Shown here piece after piece: positions 16,906 to 25,653 of a stretch of DNA of 64,000 nucleotides. Origin of the DNA: Holophagales bacterium (GTDB lineage: Bacteria; Acidobacteriota; Thermoanaerobaculia; Multivoradales; Multivoraceae). The stretch covers positions 248,001-312,000 of the forward strand of contig VXZQ01000006.1 of the NCBI GenBank assembly GCA_009845425.1. Direction: 5' to 3'. The position numbers and the translations under genes were made by a program. Every line of letters starts with the position of its first letter. Within the stretch, counting starts at the first letter, position 1. The notes under the pieces were generated by a model that was not told the DNA's origin, made no database searches, and worked only from the letters and a program-made list of their open reading frames with translations.

Positions 16906-17574
16906 TCAGATGGCGAGCGTATCGCCCGACGCCATGACCTTGACCTCGACGCCGGCCGGGGCGAAAGCGGCCGGGTCCTGCGCGATCGGGGGCCACGTGT
17001 CGTAGTGGATCGGGATCGCTACCGGTGCGCCGATCAGTTCGGCCGCCTTCGTCGCCAAATCCGGCCCCATCGTGAAGCGGTCGCCGATCGGCACACAGGC
17101 GGCGTCGGGCCTGTAGATGTCCCCGATCAGCTTCATGTCGCCGAAGAGCCCCGTGTCGCCGCAGTGGTAGACGGTCTTGCCGCCCATATGGACGACGAGT
17201 CCGCACGGCATCCCCATGTACCGGCCTTCGTACGACGACGAGTGAAAGGCGTGGGTGAAGGCGACCCAGCCGAACTCCGTCTCGATCCGCCCGCCCGGGT
17301 TGCCGGGGTTCACGTTGTCGTGCCCCTGTTCCTGCAGGTAGTTGCACATCTCGAACGCGGCGATCACGTTCGCGTTGTTGGCCTGGGCGATGGCCAGCGT
17401 GTCGCCGAAGTGGTCCGCGTGGCCGTGGGTCAGGGCGATGGCGTCGCACTTCACGTCGCCGGCCGCCATCGTCGCCACCGGGTTGCCGGTGAGAAAGGGA
17501 TCGACCGCGAGCGTGTGGCCGCCGTCGCTCATCAGGAAGCCGGAGTGGCCGAGGAAGGTGAGTTCGAGGGTCAT
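16906..17574 (-). CDS. metallo-beta-lactamase-fold hydrolase (UPF0173 type)
   Basis: A 222-residue MBL-fold protein. The zinc motif is LTHGHADHFGDT, the second ligand region is FTHAFHSSSY, and VYHCGDTGLFGD and the C-terminal IPIHYDTWPPI supply further ligands. This layout is that of the UPF0173 (YtkL-like) family of cytoplasmic metal-dependent hydrolases with poorly known substrates. The ATG at 17574 is preceded by GAGGAG at 10 nt. The ferredoxin gene ends 49 nt upstream on the same strand. Confidence 0.9.
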   Translation of the reverse strand: MTLELTFLGHSGFLMSDGGHTLAVDPFLTGNPVATMAAGDVKCDAIALTHGHADHFGDTLAIAQANNANVIAAFEMCNYLQEQGHDNVNPGNPGGRIETEFGWVAFTHAFHSSSYEGRYMGMPCGLVVHMGGKTVYHCGDTGLFGDMKLIGDIYRPDAACVPIGDRFTMGPDLATKAAELIGAPVAIPIHYDTWPPIAQDPAAFAPAGVEVKVMASGDTLAI

Positions 17575-17623
17575 GGCGTGATTCTCCTCACAGGGAGCGG
17601 CGTTCGTTGGACGGGCCGCGGCT

Positions 17624-17947
17624 CTACTCCGCCTGTTCGGCGGGAAGATGGACGACCAGGCCGTCCAGCTCGTCGGTCACTTCGATCTGGCAACTCAGGC
17701 GGCTCGTGGGGCGCACGTCGATGCCGTACTCGAGCGTGAACTCCTCCTCATCGTGGCGAGGACCGACCGGTTTGACCCAGGCCTCATCGATGTAGACGTG
17801 ACAGGTGCTGCAGGAGCAGTTGCCGCCGCAGGCCGCGACGATTCCGTCGACCTCGTTGTCGACCGCGCACTCCATGACGGAGTCTCCGACCGGCGCCTCG
17901 ACCTCGCGCGCGCCGCCGTCCTGGTCGATGAAGGTGATCTTCGGCAT
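17624..17947 (-). CDS. [2Fe-2S] ferredoxin, adrenodoxin/vertebrate type
   Basis: A 107-residue ferredoxin. Cluster ligands follow the C-x5-C-x2-C pattern in ACGGNCSCSTCHVY, with the fourth Cys in SRLSCQIEV; an additional Cys lies inside the first loop. The N-terminus MPKITFIDQDGGAREVEAP and the length fit the adrenodoxin/Fdx class used with P450s or Fe-S assembly. No P450, reductase or isc gene is adjacent, so the partner is unknown. The ATG at 17947 is chosen over an upstream in-frame ATG because the domain begins exactly there. Confidence 0.93.
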   Translation of the reverse strand: MPKITFIDQDGGAREVEAPVGDSVMECAVDNEVDGIVAACGGNCSCSTCHVYIDEAWVKPVGPRHDEEEFTLEYGIDVRPTSRLSCQIEVTDELDGLVVHLPAEQAE

Positions 17948-18013
17948 CTTGACCGCCCCCTTGTCGCCATGGGGCACTGTCGGCCGCCCGGGCCAACGAA
18001 CCGGGAGTCTATT

Positions 18014-18031
18014 CGACCGGCCGGCCGGTCG
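18014..18031. promoter_or_regulatory. 18-nt perfect palindrome upstream of the ferredoxin gene
   Basis: CGACCGGCC followed by GGCCGGTCG is a perfect palindrome in the 91 nt between the esterase stop (18039) and the ferredoxin ATG (17947). On the minus strand a TAGACT, a possible -10 element, begins 3 nt downstream (18011-18006). The position suits an operator over the ferredoxin promoter, or a terminator stem for the esterase gene. No matching regulator was recognised. Confidence 0.35.
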
Positions 18032-18038
18032 GGTGTGT

Positions 18039-19484
18039 TCAGTCGACGAACCGCTCGGCGATCCAGCTTCCGATCAGATCGAGAACTTCCGGCGCCATCG
18101 TCTCCTCGATCCGGGCGTACTCGGCGGGGGAGCCGGTGACCGCGGTCTGGAACAGGTGGTTCATGTCGGCAAGGCGGCGAATCGCGACGTCCTGGTTGCC
18201 GGACGCGGCGAGCGCAGCCTCCATGGCGGACTGATTCTGATCGGCGTCGACCTGCGTGTCCTTGCCGCCGAACAGGGCCAGTGTCGGCACCGCGAGTCCT
18301 CCCAGGGCTGGCCGCGGGTCGTAACGGATGAAGAACCGGAACCAGGGACTGAGGTTCGACTCGACCGCGGCGGACACGGCGGCCTCCAGTGCCTCGCCGC
18401 TCAGTTGCGCGGTCTCGGGCGATGCGGCCAGTTGCTCGACGACGACCTCCCGCAGGGCGGCTTCCGCCTCCTGTGGCGGCATCCCGGAGCCGATGATCTC
18501 GAGCGCCCTATCCTGAAGCGCAGCCAGTTCCTCGATCATCTGCGCGGGGGCGCCGTTCGCCGCCGCGATTCGCCGGAGCTGTTGGCGCAACAGATCGCCG
18601 CCGGGCACTCCCGGCCCTGCCAGTAGCACGGCGTACGCGATTGTGCCCGGCTCGACCCGGTTGAGCGCCAGCGGAGCGACGAGACCGCCTTCGGAGATGC
18701 CGATCAGGCCGACCCGTTCCGGGTGGATCCGGTCGTGGCCGCGCAGGAAACGCACGCCGGCCAGAACGTCGTTCGCCTTGGCCCTGGACGTCGATTGCCA
18801 CGTGCTGCCGGTGGAACCGCCGACGCCGCGATCGTCGACGCGAAGCACTGCGATGCCGAGCCGGGTCAGATGGTCTGCGAGCACGAGGAAGGGCTTGTGG
18901 CCGGCGAGTTCGAGATCGCGGTTCAGGGCGCCGCTGCCGGAGATCAGGAGCGCCGCGGGGACCTGGCCGTCGCCCGGCGGCAGGGTCAGCGTGCCGGCGA
19001 TCTTCACGTCGCCGTTCCTGTACTCGACTTCCTCGGCATCGTAGGGGAAGGGCGGCTTCGGTTCCTGCGGACGCGAGGGCGCTTCGACTTCGACGGCGTC
19101 GCGGCCAAGCTTGAACGGGAGCCGGGCCGGCCCCTGGCGGAACTCGCCCGTGATTTCACCGCCGGCAAGCGTGCCCTCGAAAGTCGGTTCGCCGGGGACC
19201 CCGTTGATCGTGAAGCGGACGCTCTCGCTCTCCACGGCGACGCCGCTGAGCGGCAGGTCGACAGCACCCTGAGCCGGGATGTCGATCGTCCCCGACCAGG
19301 CGCCGTCGGTCTCGGCCAGGTCGACCATGACGACTAGCGGCCCCGTGGGCGCCTCGATCGAACCTTCCCAGTGACCGGAGGCCTCAGCCGTCTGGGCGGT
19401 AAGCGGCGTCACGACGGCAAGCGCTGACGCCACGGCGACAGGCAGGGCTGTCTCTACGATCCTGGGAATGCGGACTGTGGCCAT
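18039..19484 (-). CDS. secreted alpha/beta-hydrolase (esterase/peptidase-like)
   Basis: A 481-residue exported protein (signal peptide about residues 1-31). An N-terminal beta domain of about 130 residues (SGHWEGSIEAPTG) precedes an alpha/beta-hydrolase domain. The triad is visible: Ser in GLIGISEGGLVAPL, Asp in LALFGGKDTQVD and His in LADMNHLFQT. The two-domain layout is common in secreted Acidobacteria and Bacteroidetes hydrolases with an N-terminal DUF3887-like or jelly-roll domain. The ATG at 19484 is preceded by AAGGAG at 8 nt. A TACGAT element lies 26 nt upstream of the start. Confidence 0.88.
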   Translation of the reverse strand: MATVRIPRIVETALPVAVASALAVVTPLTAQTAEASGHWEGSIEAPTGPLVVMVDLAETDGAWSGTIDIPAQGAVDLPLSGVAVESESVRFTINGVPGEPTFEGTLAGGEITGEFRQGPARLPFKLGRDAVEVEAPSRPQEPKPPFPYDAEEVEYRNGDVKIAGTLTLPPGDGQVPAALLISGSGALNRDLELAGHKPFLVLADHLTRLGIAVLRVDDRGVGGSTGSTWQSTSRAKANDVLAGVRFLRGHDRIHPERVGLIGISEGGLVAPLALNRVEPGTIAYAVLLAGPGVPGGDLLRQQLRRIAAANGAPAQMIEELAALQDRALEIIGSGMPPQEAEAALREVVVEQLAASPETAQLSGEALEAAVSAAVESNLSPWFRFFIRYDPRPALGGLAVPTLALFGGKDTQVDADQNQSAMEAALAASGNQDVAIRRLADMNHLFQTAVTGSPAEYARIEETMAPEVLDLIGSWIAERFVD

Positions 19485-19509
19485 GGGGACGCTCCTTTCG
19501 GTTCCCGGA

Positions 19510-19515
19510 ATCGTA
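19510..19515 (-). promoter_or_regulatory. candidate -10 box (TACGAT) for the secreted hydrolase
   Basis: TACGAT on the minus strand, 26 nt upstream of the ATG at 19484, in the 70 nt gap after the PQQ-like gene. No convincing -35 is present at 17 nt. The same hexamer recurs before other genes in this window. Confidence 0.3.
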
Positions 19516-19554
19516 GACGCTCTCCGAGCACTTCGGGTTGCCGTTTCTGACGTG

Positions 19555-20793
19555 CTAGCGCGACTCTTCGATCCGATACAGGTGCCTGCCGGTACGGATG
19601 AAGAAGGCACCGTCGGCTACCGCGATCGAGGCAAGGGTCGAGCCGTCGAGTTCGTTGCGGGCCAACTGCTCGAACCTGGGGCCGGGCGCGATGACGGTCG
19701 TGACGCCCTCTTCGTTCTGAAAGTAGATCCTGCCGCCGGCATGAATCGGCGAGGCCGAGTGGTTGCCACCGAGCCGGTGCTGCCAGCGAATCTCGCCGGT
19801 GAGAGCATCGATGCAGGTGGCGATTCCGCTGTCGGTCACCGTGAAGAGCTCGTCGCCGACGAGGATCGGCGACACGGTGAGCGGCGCACCCCGGCGGAGC
19901 CGCCAGGCGACCTCCGATTCCGTGACGTCGCCTTTGCCGGTCGGTCGCACGGCAAGCAGGACCGGCTCGTTGAAGCCGGTCGAGAGGTAGACGAGCCCGT
20001 GACCGTAGACCGGCCGGGAGACGTTGGAGAAGCCGCCGGGGTACTCGACCCGCCAGATCTCGTTGCCGGTTGCCGGCTCGTGCGCGGAGGCGCGGAAGGC
20101 GCTCACATTGACGATCTGCTCCGTGTTCGCGAGTTCGATCGCGAGCGGCGTGGAGTAGGCCTGCGAGATCGGCGCCGGCCGCACGGACCGCCAACGCTCC
20201 TCACCAGTCTCGGCGTCCACGGCGACCAGGAAAGCGGTGTCGTAGCCGTCGATGCTCACGATCAGCAAACCCTCGTGAAGGATGGGCGAACCGCCGTTGC
20301 CGTGCTGTGACGTGTAGGGGAAACGAGTTTGCCAGAGGACTTCGCCGTCCGGGTTGACGGCCGCCGTCCCTTGGGAGCCGAAATGGACGAAGAGGCGCTC
20401 GCCGCCCGAGTCGATCACCGGCGTTGGCGAGGCGAAGCTGTTCTTCTGGTTCATGAGGGTCGTGTCGGCGATACCGAACACTTCGACATCGCCGACGGCG
20501 TCGCCGGACTCCGCGTCGTAGGACAGCAGCCGGAGCGAGGTTCCCGTCTCGCGGTCCGTAACCGCCGTCGTCAGCCAGACCATGCCATCGGCGATGACGG
20601 GCGACGACCAGCCCCGGCCCGGAACCGGCGTCTTCCAGGCGACGTTGTCCGTTTCGCTCCAGGTGAGCGGCACCGCCTCGTCCGGTGCATGCCCCTGCCC
20701 GGTCGGACCCCGGAACTGCGGCCATTCGCCGGCTTGGGCGGCAGCGACCGCGGCCAGGGCCAGCGCCACGCCGGGGGCCGTTCGCACGCTCAT
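19555..20793 (-). CDS. secreted PQQ-like beta-propeller protein
   Basis: A 412-residue exported protein (signal peptide about residues 1-22, then WPQFRGPTGQGHAP) built of PQQ/outer-membrane-assembly-type propeller blades. Blade motifs include ALTGEIRWQHRLGG and DAETGEERWRSVRP. It lacks the catalytic features of PQQ alcohol dehydrogenases, so it is more likely a binding or scaffold propeller. Its C-terminal half resembles the second propeller of the protein at 32206-34470. The ATG at 20793 overlaps the tag stop by 4 nt, so it is translationally coupled to a DNA repair gene. Confidence 0.85.
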   Translation of the reverse strand: MSVRTAPGVALALAAVAAAQAGEWPQFRGPTGQGHAPDEAVPLTWSETDNVAWKTPVPGRGWSSPVIADGMVWLTTAVTDRETGTSLRLLSYDAESGDAVGDVEVFGIADTTLMNQKNSFASPTPVIDSGGERLFVHFGSQGTAAVNPDGEVLWQTRFPYTSQHGNGGSPILHEGLLIVSIDGYDTAFLVAVDAETGEERWRSVRPAPISQAYSTPLAIELANTEQIVNVSAFRASAHEPATGNEIWRVEYPGGFSNVSRPVYGHGLVYLSTGFNEPVLLAVRPTGKGDVTESEVAWRLRRGAPLTVSPILVGDELFTVTDSGIATCIDALTGEIRWQHRLGGNHSASPIHAGGRIYFQNEEGVTTVIAPGPRFEQLARNELDGSTLASIAVADGAFFIRTGRHLYRIEESR

Positions 20794-21380
20794 CGAGAGT
20801 CTTCCGCCAGCGCCTTGCATTCCTTCCACCTGAAGCACGACGTGACATGGTCGTTGACCATGCCCACGGCCTGCATGAAGGCGTAGCAGATGGTGGGGCC
20901 GACGAAGCGGAATCCGAGCTTGCGGAGAGCCTTGCTCATGGCCTCGGAGGCCGGAGTCGAGGCGGGAATGTCCTCGAGCCGGCGCCAGGCGTTGACGACG
21001 GGTGAGCCGCCGCTGAACTCCCACAGGAAGGCCGAGGGATCAACGCCCGACTCCCGCAACTCCAGCCACGCTTGTGCGTTGCCGACCGCCGCCCGTACCT
21101 TGAGGCGATTCCGCACGATGCCCGGATCCTGCAGGAGCGAGGCGACCTTCTCATCGTCGTAGCAAGCGACGCATTCCGGGTCGAACCCGTCGAACGCGCG
21201 CCGGTACGCCTCGCGCTTCTTGAGGATCGTGTACCAGCTCAGGCCTGCCTGGGCGCCCTCGAGCACGAGCATCTCGAAGAGCCTCCGGTCGTCGCGGACC
21301 GGAACGCCCCACTCCTCGTCGTGGTAGGCGACGTAGAGAGGATCCTCGTTCACCCAGCCGCAGCGTGTCCGGGTGGACAC
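20790..21380 (-). CDS. tag: DNA-3-methyladenine glycosylase I
   Basis: A 196-residue Tag enzyme that excises 3-methyladenine from DNA in the cytoplasm. The N-terminal RCGWVNEDPLYVAYHDEEWG and C-terminal MVNDHVTSCFRW supply the conserved Cys/His zinc ligands, and GLSWYTILKKREAYRRAF is the helix-hairpin-helix entry typical of the family. The GTG start at 21380 overlaps the last base of the GWxTD/VWFA gene stop. It ends overlapping the PQQ-like gene. A repair gene wedged between two genes for exported proteins is unusual. Confidence 0.95.
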   Translation of the reverse strand: MSTRTRCGWVNEDPLYVAYHDEEWGVPVRDDRRLFEMLVLEGAQAGLSWYTILKKREAYRRAFDGFDPECVACYDDEKVASLLQDPGIVRNRLKVRAAVGNAQAWLELRESGVDPSAFLWEFSGGSPVVNAWRRLEDIPASTPASEAMSKALRKLGFRFVGPTICYAFMQAVGMVNDHVTSCFRWKECKALAEDSR

Positions 21381-24037
21381 TACGGGTAGTAGCCGCGGAT
21401 CGTCCGCGCCCTGGCGCCTCGCTGGTCGACGACGACCTCCACGCGCCGGAAGGCATCGGAGGGCGCGGTGCTCGAGGACTGGTAGGCGAGGAAGTACTTC
21501 GAGCGCAACTCGAGGCCGATCTGATCGTAGACGGCGGCGAGTTCGCTGGTGTTCTCCACGAAGAAGGCGCGGCCGCCGGTCTCCAGCGCCAACTGTTCCA
21601 GCACCTTCTTCGGGCTTTCCTTCGCCTTCTTCGGCAGCGCCAGGCCGATCGCGTAGATGGCCGCCTCGGAACGGCGGGCGTACTCCAGGGCGTCGTCGAG
21701 GTCGTAGCGGCTGTGCTCGTCGACGCCGTCGGACAGCAGGAGCACGGCGCGTTGGCCCGGCAGACCGTTCAGGTGGTACAGGGTGAAGATGAGGCTGTCG
21801 TAGAGCGCCGTGCCGCGTTCGGCGCGGAGCCCCATCAGGCCCTTCGCGAACTCGATCCGGTCGCGTGTGAAGGGCGACGCGAGGTGCGGCCGGTCGTTGA
21901 ACGTGACGATCGAGAGTTCGTCGCGCTCGGTGATCACCTGCTGGAAGAAGTCGGCGGCCGCCTTGACGGACTCCGCGAGCCGTTCCTCCATCGAGGCCGA
22001 GACGTCGAGCAGGATGGTGCCGACGAGCGGGGTGTCGTCGACCCGCTCGAAGCGCAGGATCTCCTGGGCGACGCCGTCTTCCAGAACCTGGAAGGCGTCC
22101 TCGCCGAGGTCGAGCAGTGGCCGCCGGTCGCGGTCGTCGACGGTCGTGTAGAGCTCGACGAAGTCGACCTGGACTTCCTCGAGCGTCGCCGGCCCGTTGA
22201 TGATCGCCGTGTCCTCGACGAAGGCCGCCGGCCCTTCGGCGTCGAGCAGTTTGCCCACGATCCGGATGATCGTGAGTTCCCGTCCGCCTGGAAGCTCGAT
22301 CGGGACGGTGAAGGGCTCCTCGTAGAGCGTCGCCACCTGGTCGGCGTTGCGGAAGACCTGGAGCTCCTCCAGGCTGCGGCCCTCGGGTACGGTGACCTGC
22401 GCGCGCAGGCGGACGCTGTTGCTGTACTGGTTGCCGGGAATTGGCTCGATGATCCGTACGTCGAAGCGGTGCGGCGAGCCGTTGATGAGAAAGGAGTCGC
22501 TCGCGATCTGGTTGCCTTCGAGGTCGAAGGCGATAGCCCGCAGCATCTGGCTGCGGGGAAGCTCCCCCAGGCGCACGTCGACGCTGTAGGGCGCCCGCTT
22601 GGTCGTGAACAGGTCCTTGTCGTCCAGGGTGAAGCGGACCTTGTCGACCGGGCCGGTGACCGCCGTGTCGAAGCGCAGGTAGCCGGACACGAGTTCGCCG
22701 CCCGGCGGGATGATCCGGATCGTCGGCTCGCCGGAGGCCAGCGAGCGGTTCGCCTCGGCGAAGATCGGCTCCAGGTCGGCCTCCGTCCAGCCGGCGGCCT
22801 CTTCCACCCTCGGTACCTCGAGCGGTTCGGCGTGGCGCCAGACCGCGTCACCGTTCAGGTCGTCGACACGCAGGATCAGCTTGTACTCGCCGGGCCGCAG
22901 GTAGCGCTGGGCGACGAGGGGCATGGCCGGCAGCGTTTCGGCTGACGCCTCGCCGCCTTCGACCGGGAACTCGAACCGGTAGCGGAAACTCTCGAACAGG
23001 CGGTCGGCAGAGGTCACCGCGTCCGCCCGCAGGACCTCCCCGATCAGCTCGAAGGCGTAGGAGCGGGCGCCGGCGAGGTCGGCGAGGGTGGCGCCTTCCG
23101 GCTCGACCTGAACCAGGGTCTGAACCACGGTCCGGCTCTCCTTGCGGCCAGGGAAGGAGACGTCGAGCGCGGCGGCCAGTTCCGGCGCGCCCGAGGGCAG
23201 GTCGGTCGAGTAGGACTCGAACGTGCGCAGCCACTCGTCGGACGGCGCCTCGATCGGCTCCAGCTTTTCGCCGATCATCCGCTCGTAGAAGAAGCCGAGC
23301 ATGCCGCCCCAATCGTTCAGGATCCGGATGATCTGGAGCGCGTATCCGAGCTCCTCCTCCTTGCAGCCGGCGCCGAGGTCCTCCCTGCGGAGACCGCCGA
23401 TTCCGGCGCCCGGCAGGTCGAGCCGGCCGCCCGGCTGGAGGGCCGAGATGCTGAGTTCTTCGCTCGGGTACCACGCCCGCCAGGGGCCCACGCCCAGCCG
23501 CCGGTAGAAGATGACCGCGTACTGGTCGTGCCGGAGCCGGCGGGAGAAGATCGAGCCCATCACCTGGCTCAGGTCCTCGAAACCGTAGAACCAGGCCTCG
23601 ATGCTCGTGGCCGAGCGCCTGGGACAGATTTCGACGTGGACGCCGGGCGGCCCGTTCAGCAGGTAGTAGCGCGCCCGTTCGTCGTCCGTGTTCTCGAACA
23701 ACTGGCGGACCATGGCCAGTCGCTCGGTCCAGTGCTCCCGGAACTCGTTGCGCGCGGTGTCCGGGTAGGGGTCGCGCGCCTTCCAGAACTCAGCGATGAA
23801 GGCGTCCCGCTGGTAGTCCTGGGACAGGCAGAGGAAGGAGTGAATCTCCTCGTCGCTGAGCAGCAGGGCGACTTCCTCGGTCCATTGCCGGTGGTGGGAC
23901 GGCAGGCTCTCGACCGCGGGCTGGCGGCCGTCCTGGCAGGGCGGCCGCTTCTTCTTGGCCGCCGATGCCGTGCCGCCGGCGAGGAGCAGCGCCACGGTTG
24001 CGATGAGGAAGGCTCGGATGAGGACGCGGCTGCGCAC
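21380..24037 (-). CDS. secreted GWxTD/VWFA-domain protein
   Basis: An 885-residue exported protein (signal peptide about residues 1-26). A GWxTD-like N-terminal domain has FIAEFWKARDPYPDTARNEF and YYLLNGPPGVHVEICP. Beta-sandwich-like repeats follow, and a C-terminal von Willebrand A domain has an intact metal site: DVSAS near residue 680, a Thr in RGTALYDSL and Asp in LLLSDGVDEHS. The C-terminal half shares its layout with the tandem VWFA array at 58-64 kb. The start codon is GTG at 24037. Probably an outer-surface or periplasmic adhesion/assembly protein; function unknown. Confidence 0.85.
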   Translation of the reverse strand: MRSRVLIRAFLIATVALLLAGGTASAAKKKRPPCQDGRQPAVESLPSHHRQWTEEVALLLSDEEIHSFLCLSQDYQRDAFIAEFWKARDPYPDTARNEFREHWTERLAMVRQLFENTDDERARYYLLNGPPGVHVEICPRRSATSIEAWFYGFEDLSQVMGSIFSRRLRHDQYAVIFYRRLGVGPWRAWYPSEELSISALQPGGRLDLPGAGIGGLRREDLGAGCKEEELGYALQIIRILNDWGGMLGFFYERMIGEKLEPIEAPSDEWLRTFESYSTDLPSGAPELAAALDVSFPGRKESRTVVQTLVQVEPEGATLADLAGARSYAFELIGEVLRADAVTSADRLFESFRYRFEFPVEGGEASAETLPAMPLVAQRYLRPGEYKLILRVDDLNGDAVWRHAEPLEVPRVEEAAGWTEADLEPIFAEANRSLASGEPTIRIIPPGGELVSGYLRFDTAVTGPVDKVRFTLDDKDLFTTKRAPYSVDVRLGELPRSQMLRAIAFDLEGNQIASDSFLINGSPHRFDVRIIEPIPGNQYSNSVRLRAQVTVPEGRSLEELQVFRNADQVATLYEEPFTVPIELPGGRELTIIRIVGKLLDAEGPAAFVEDTAIINGPATLEEVQVDFVELYTTVDDRDRRPLLDLGEDAFQVLEDGVAQEILRFERVDDTPLVGTILLDVSASMEERLAESVKAAADFFQQVITERDELSIVTFNDRPHLASPFTRDRIEFAKGLMGLRAERGTALYDSLIFTLYHLNGLPGQRAVLLLSDGVDEHSRYDLDDALEYARRSEAAIYAIGLALPKKAKESPKKVLEQLALETGGRAFFVENTSELAAVYDQIGLELRSKYFLAYQSSSTAPSDAFRRVEVVVDQRGARARTIRGYYP

Positions 24038-24083
24038 GGTGGGTCGCCCCGGGGCAGGGCGTCCCTTAGTGTATGCCTCCCGC

Positions 24084-25643
24084 TCAGGGCCTGTAGGTGA
24101 AGGCCTGCGGGCCGACCGGCACCGACTCCGCGACCAGGTTGGCCCAGCGGCAGAGGATCGGCCGGGTGTCGCGCGGGTCGATGATCTCCTCGATCTCGAA
24201 GTACTCCGCCGAGCGGAACGGGGAACGGACGCGGTTCAGGCGCTCCCTGATCCGGTCCAGGTGAGCGTCGTAGTCCTCGGCTTCGGCGAGTTCCGCCTTG
24301 TAGGCGACCTCGATGCCTCCCTCGATCGGCAGCGAGCCCCAGTCGCCGGAGGGCCACGCGTAGCGGAAGTGGTGACTGCCCGGCTTGTGGTTGGCGCCGC
24401 CGGCGACGCCGAACGCCTTGCGGATCACCACGCAGCAGAACGGCGTCGTGCACTGGCCCAGCGCCGCCAGGACCTGCGAGCCGAAGCGGATCGTGGCGGT
24501 GTGCTCGGACTCGCGGCCGATCAGGAAACCCGGGCAGTCCTCGAGGTGGAGCAGCGGCAGGTGGAAGGTCGATGCCAGGTCGATCAATCGGGACAGCTTG
24601 CGGCAGGAGTCGGCGTCCCAGCCGCCACCGTAGACATTCACGTCCTCGGCGAAGACCGCGATCGGCCAGCCGTCCAGGCGCGCCAGGCCGGTGATGATGG
24701 ACCGGCCCCAGTCACGGCCGATCTCGAAGAAGGAGCCGCGGTCCACGATCCGCCCGAGAAGCTCGCGCATCCGGTAGGTGCGCTTCGGGTCGCGCGGCAC
24801 GAAGTCGAGCAGTTCCGGATCGCGGCGCTCCGGGTCGTGGGCGCGCTCCGACTCGGGAAGCCGCGGCGGCAGTTGATCGACGTTCGTTGGCAGGTAGGAG
24901 AGGAAGCGGCGGGCGCGGTCGAACGCCTCGGCCTCCGTGTCCACCGCATCGTCGATCGCTCCGTTTGCGGTGTGGATGCGGGCGTGTCCGAGCTCTTCCT
25001 TTGGCACCACGCCGCCACCCGCCCATTCGACCAGGGCCGGGCCGGCGATCATCATCTGGGCCGTGTCGCGGACGATGACCGAGTAGTGGGCGGTGCATAC
25101 CCGGGCGGCGCCGATCCCGGCGACGGAACCGAGCGCCAGGGACACGGATGGGGCGACCGCCAGGTGCCGCACGACAACTTCCCAGCTTCGAAGTTCCGGT
25201 ATGTAGGTGCGGCCCGCCATCTCGATCGTCTTGACCGAGCCGCCGCCCCCCATGCCGTCGACCAGGCGCACGTGGGGGAGTTTCATTTCGAGCGCGAGGC
25301 CTTCCGACCGCGTCCGCTTGGCCGGGATCGAAGCGTCGGCCGAACCGCCGCGAACCGTGAAGTCGTCGCCCGAGACGATCGCCGGCCGCCCGTCGATCTC
25401 GGCTGTCCCGAAGACGAAGTTCGAGGGCTTGAATGACTTGAGTTCGCCGTCTTCCGCGTATTCTGCGCGACCGGCGATCTCACCGATCTCGTGGAAGCTG
25501 CCGGCGTCGATCATCGCGTCGATGCGCTCGCGGACGGTCAGCTTGCCGAAGTGGTGCTGGCGCTCGACCTTGTCAGGGCCTCCCATCTCCCGCGCCAGTT
25601 CACGGCGGCGCTTCAGTTCCTCGATTTCAGGCCGCCAGCTCAC
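24084..25643 (-). CDS. acyl-CoA carboxylase carboxyltransferase (biotin-dependent, beta subunit type)
   Basis: A 519-residue carboxyltransferase of the propionyl/methylcrotonyl-CoA carboxylase beta type. Two crotonase-like halves are visible: an N-terminal one with LTVRERIDAMIDAGSFHEIG and DFTVRGGSAD, and a C-terminal one with CPGFLIGRESEHTATIRFGS and RYAWPSGDWGSLPIEGGIEV. GTG at 25643 is preceded by AGGAG at 6 nt; an upstream start would overlap lpxD. Biotin carboxylase and biotin carrier genes are not in the window, so partner and substrate are unknown. Confidence 0.88.
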   Translation of the reverse strand: MSWRPEIEELKRRRELAREMGGPDKVERQHHFGKLTVRERIDAMIDAGSFHEIGEIAGRAEYAEDGELKSFKPSNFVFGTAEIDGRPAIVSGDDFTVRGGSADASIPAKRTRSEGLALEMKLPHVRLVDGMGGGGSVKTIEMAGRTYIPELRSWEVVVRHLAVAPSVSLALGSVAGIGAARVCTAHYSVIVRDTAQMMIAGPALVEWAGGGVVPKEELGHARIHTANGAIDDAVDTEAEAFDRARRFLSYLPTNVDQLPPRLPESERAHDPERRDPELLDFVPRDPKRTYRMRELLGRIVDRGSFFEIGRDWGRSIITGLARLDGWPIAVFAEDVNVYGGGWDADSCRKLSRLIDLASTFHLPLLHLEDCPGFLIGRESEHTATIRFGSQVLAALGQCTTPFCCVVIRKAFGVAGGANHKPGSHHFRYAWPSGDWGSLPIEGGIEVAYKAELAEAEDYDAHLDRIRERLNRVRSPFRSAEYFEIEEIIDPRDTRPILCRWANLVAESVPVGPQAFTYRP

Positions 25644-25653
25644 TTCGTTCTCC

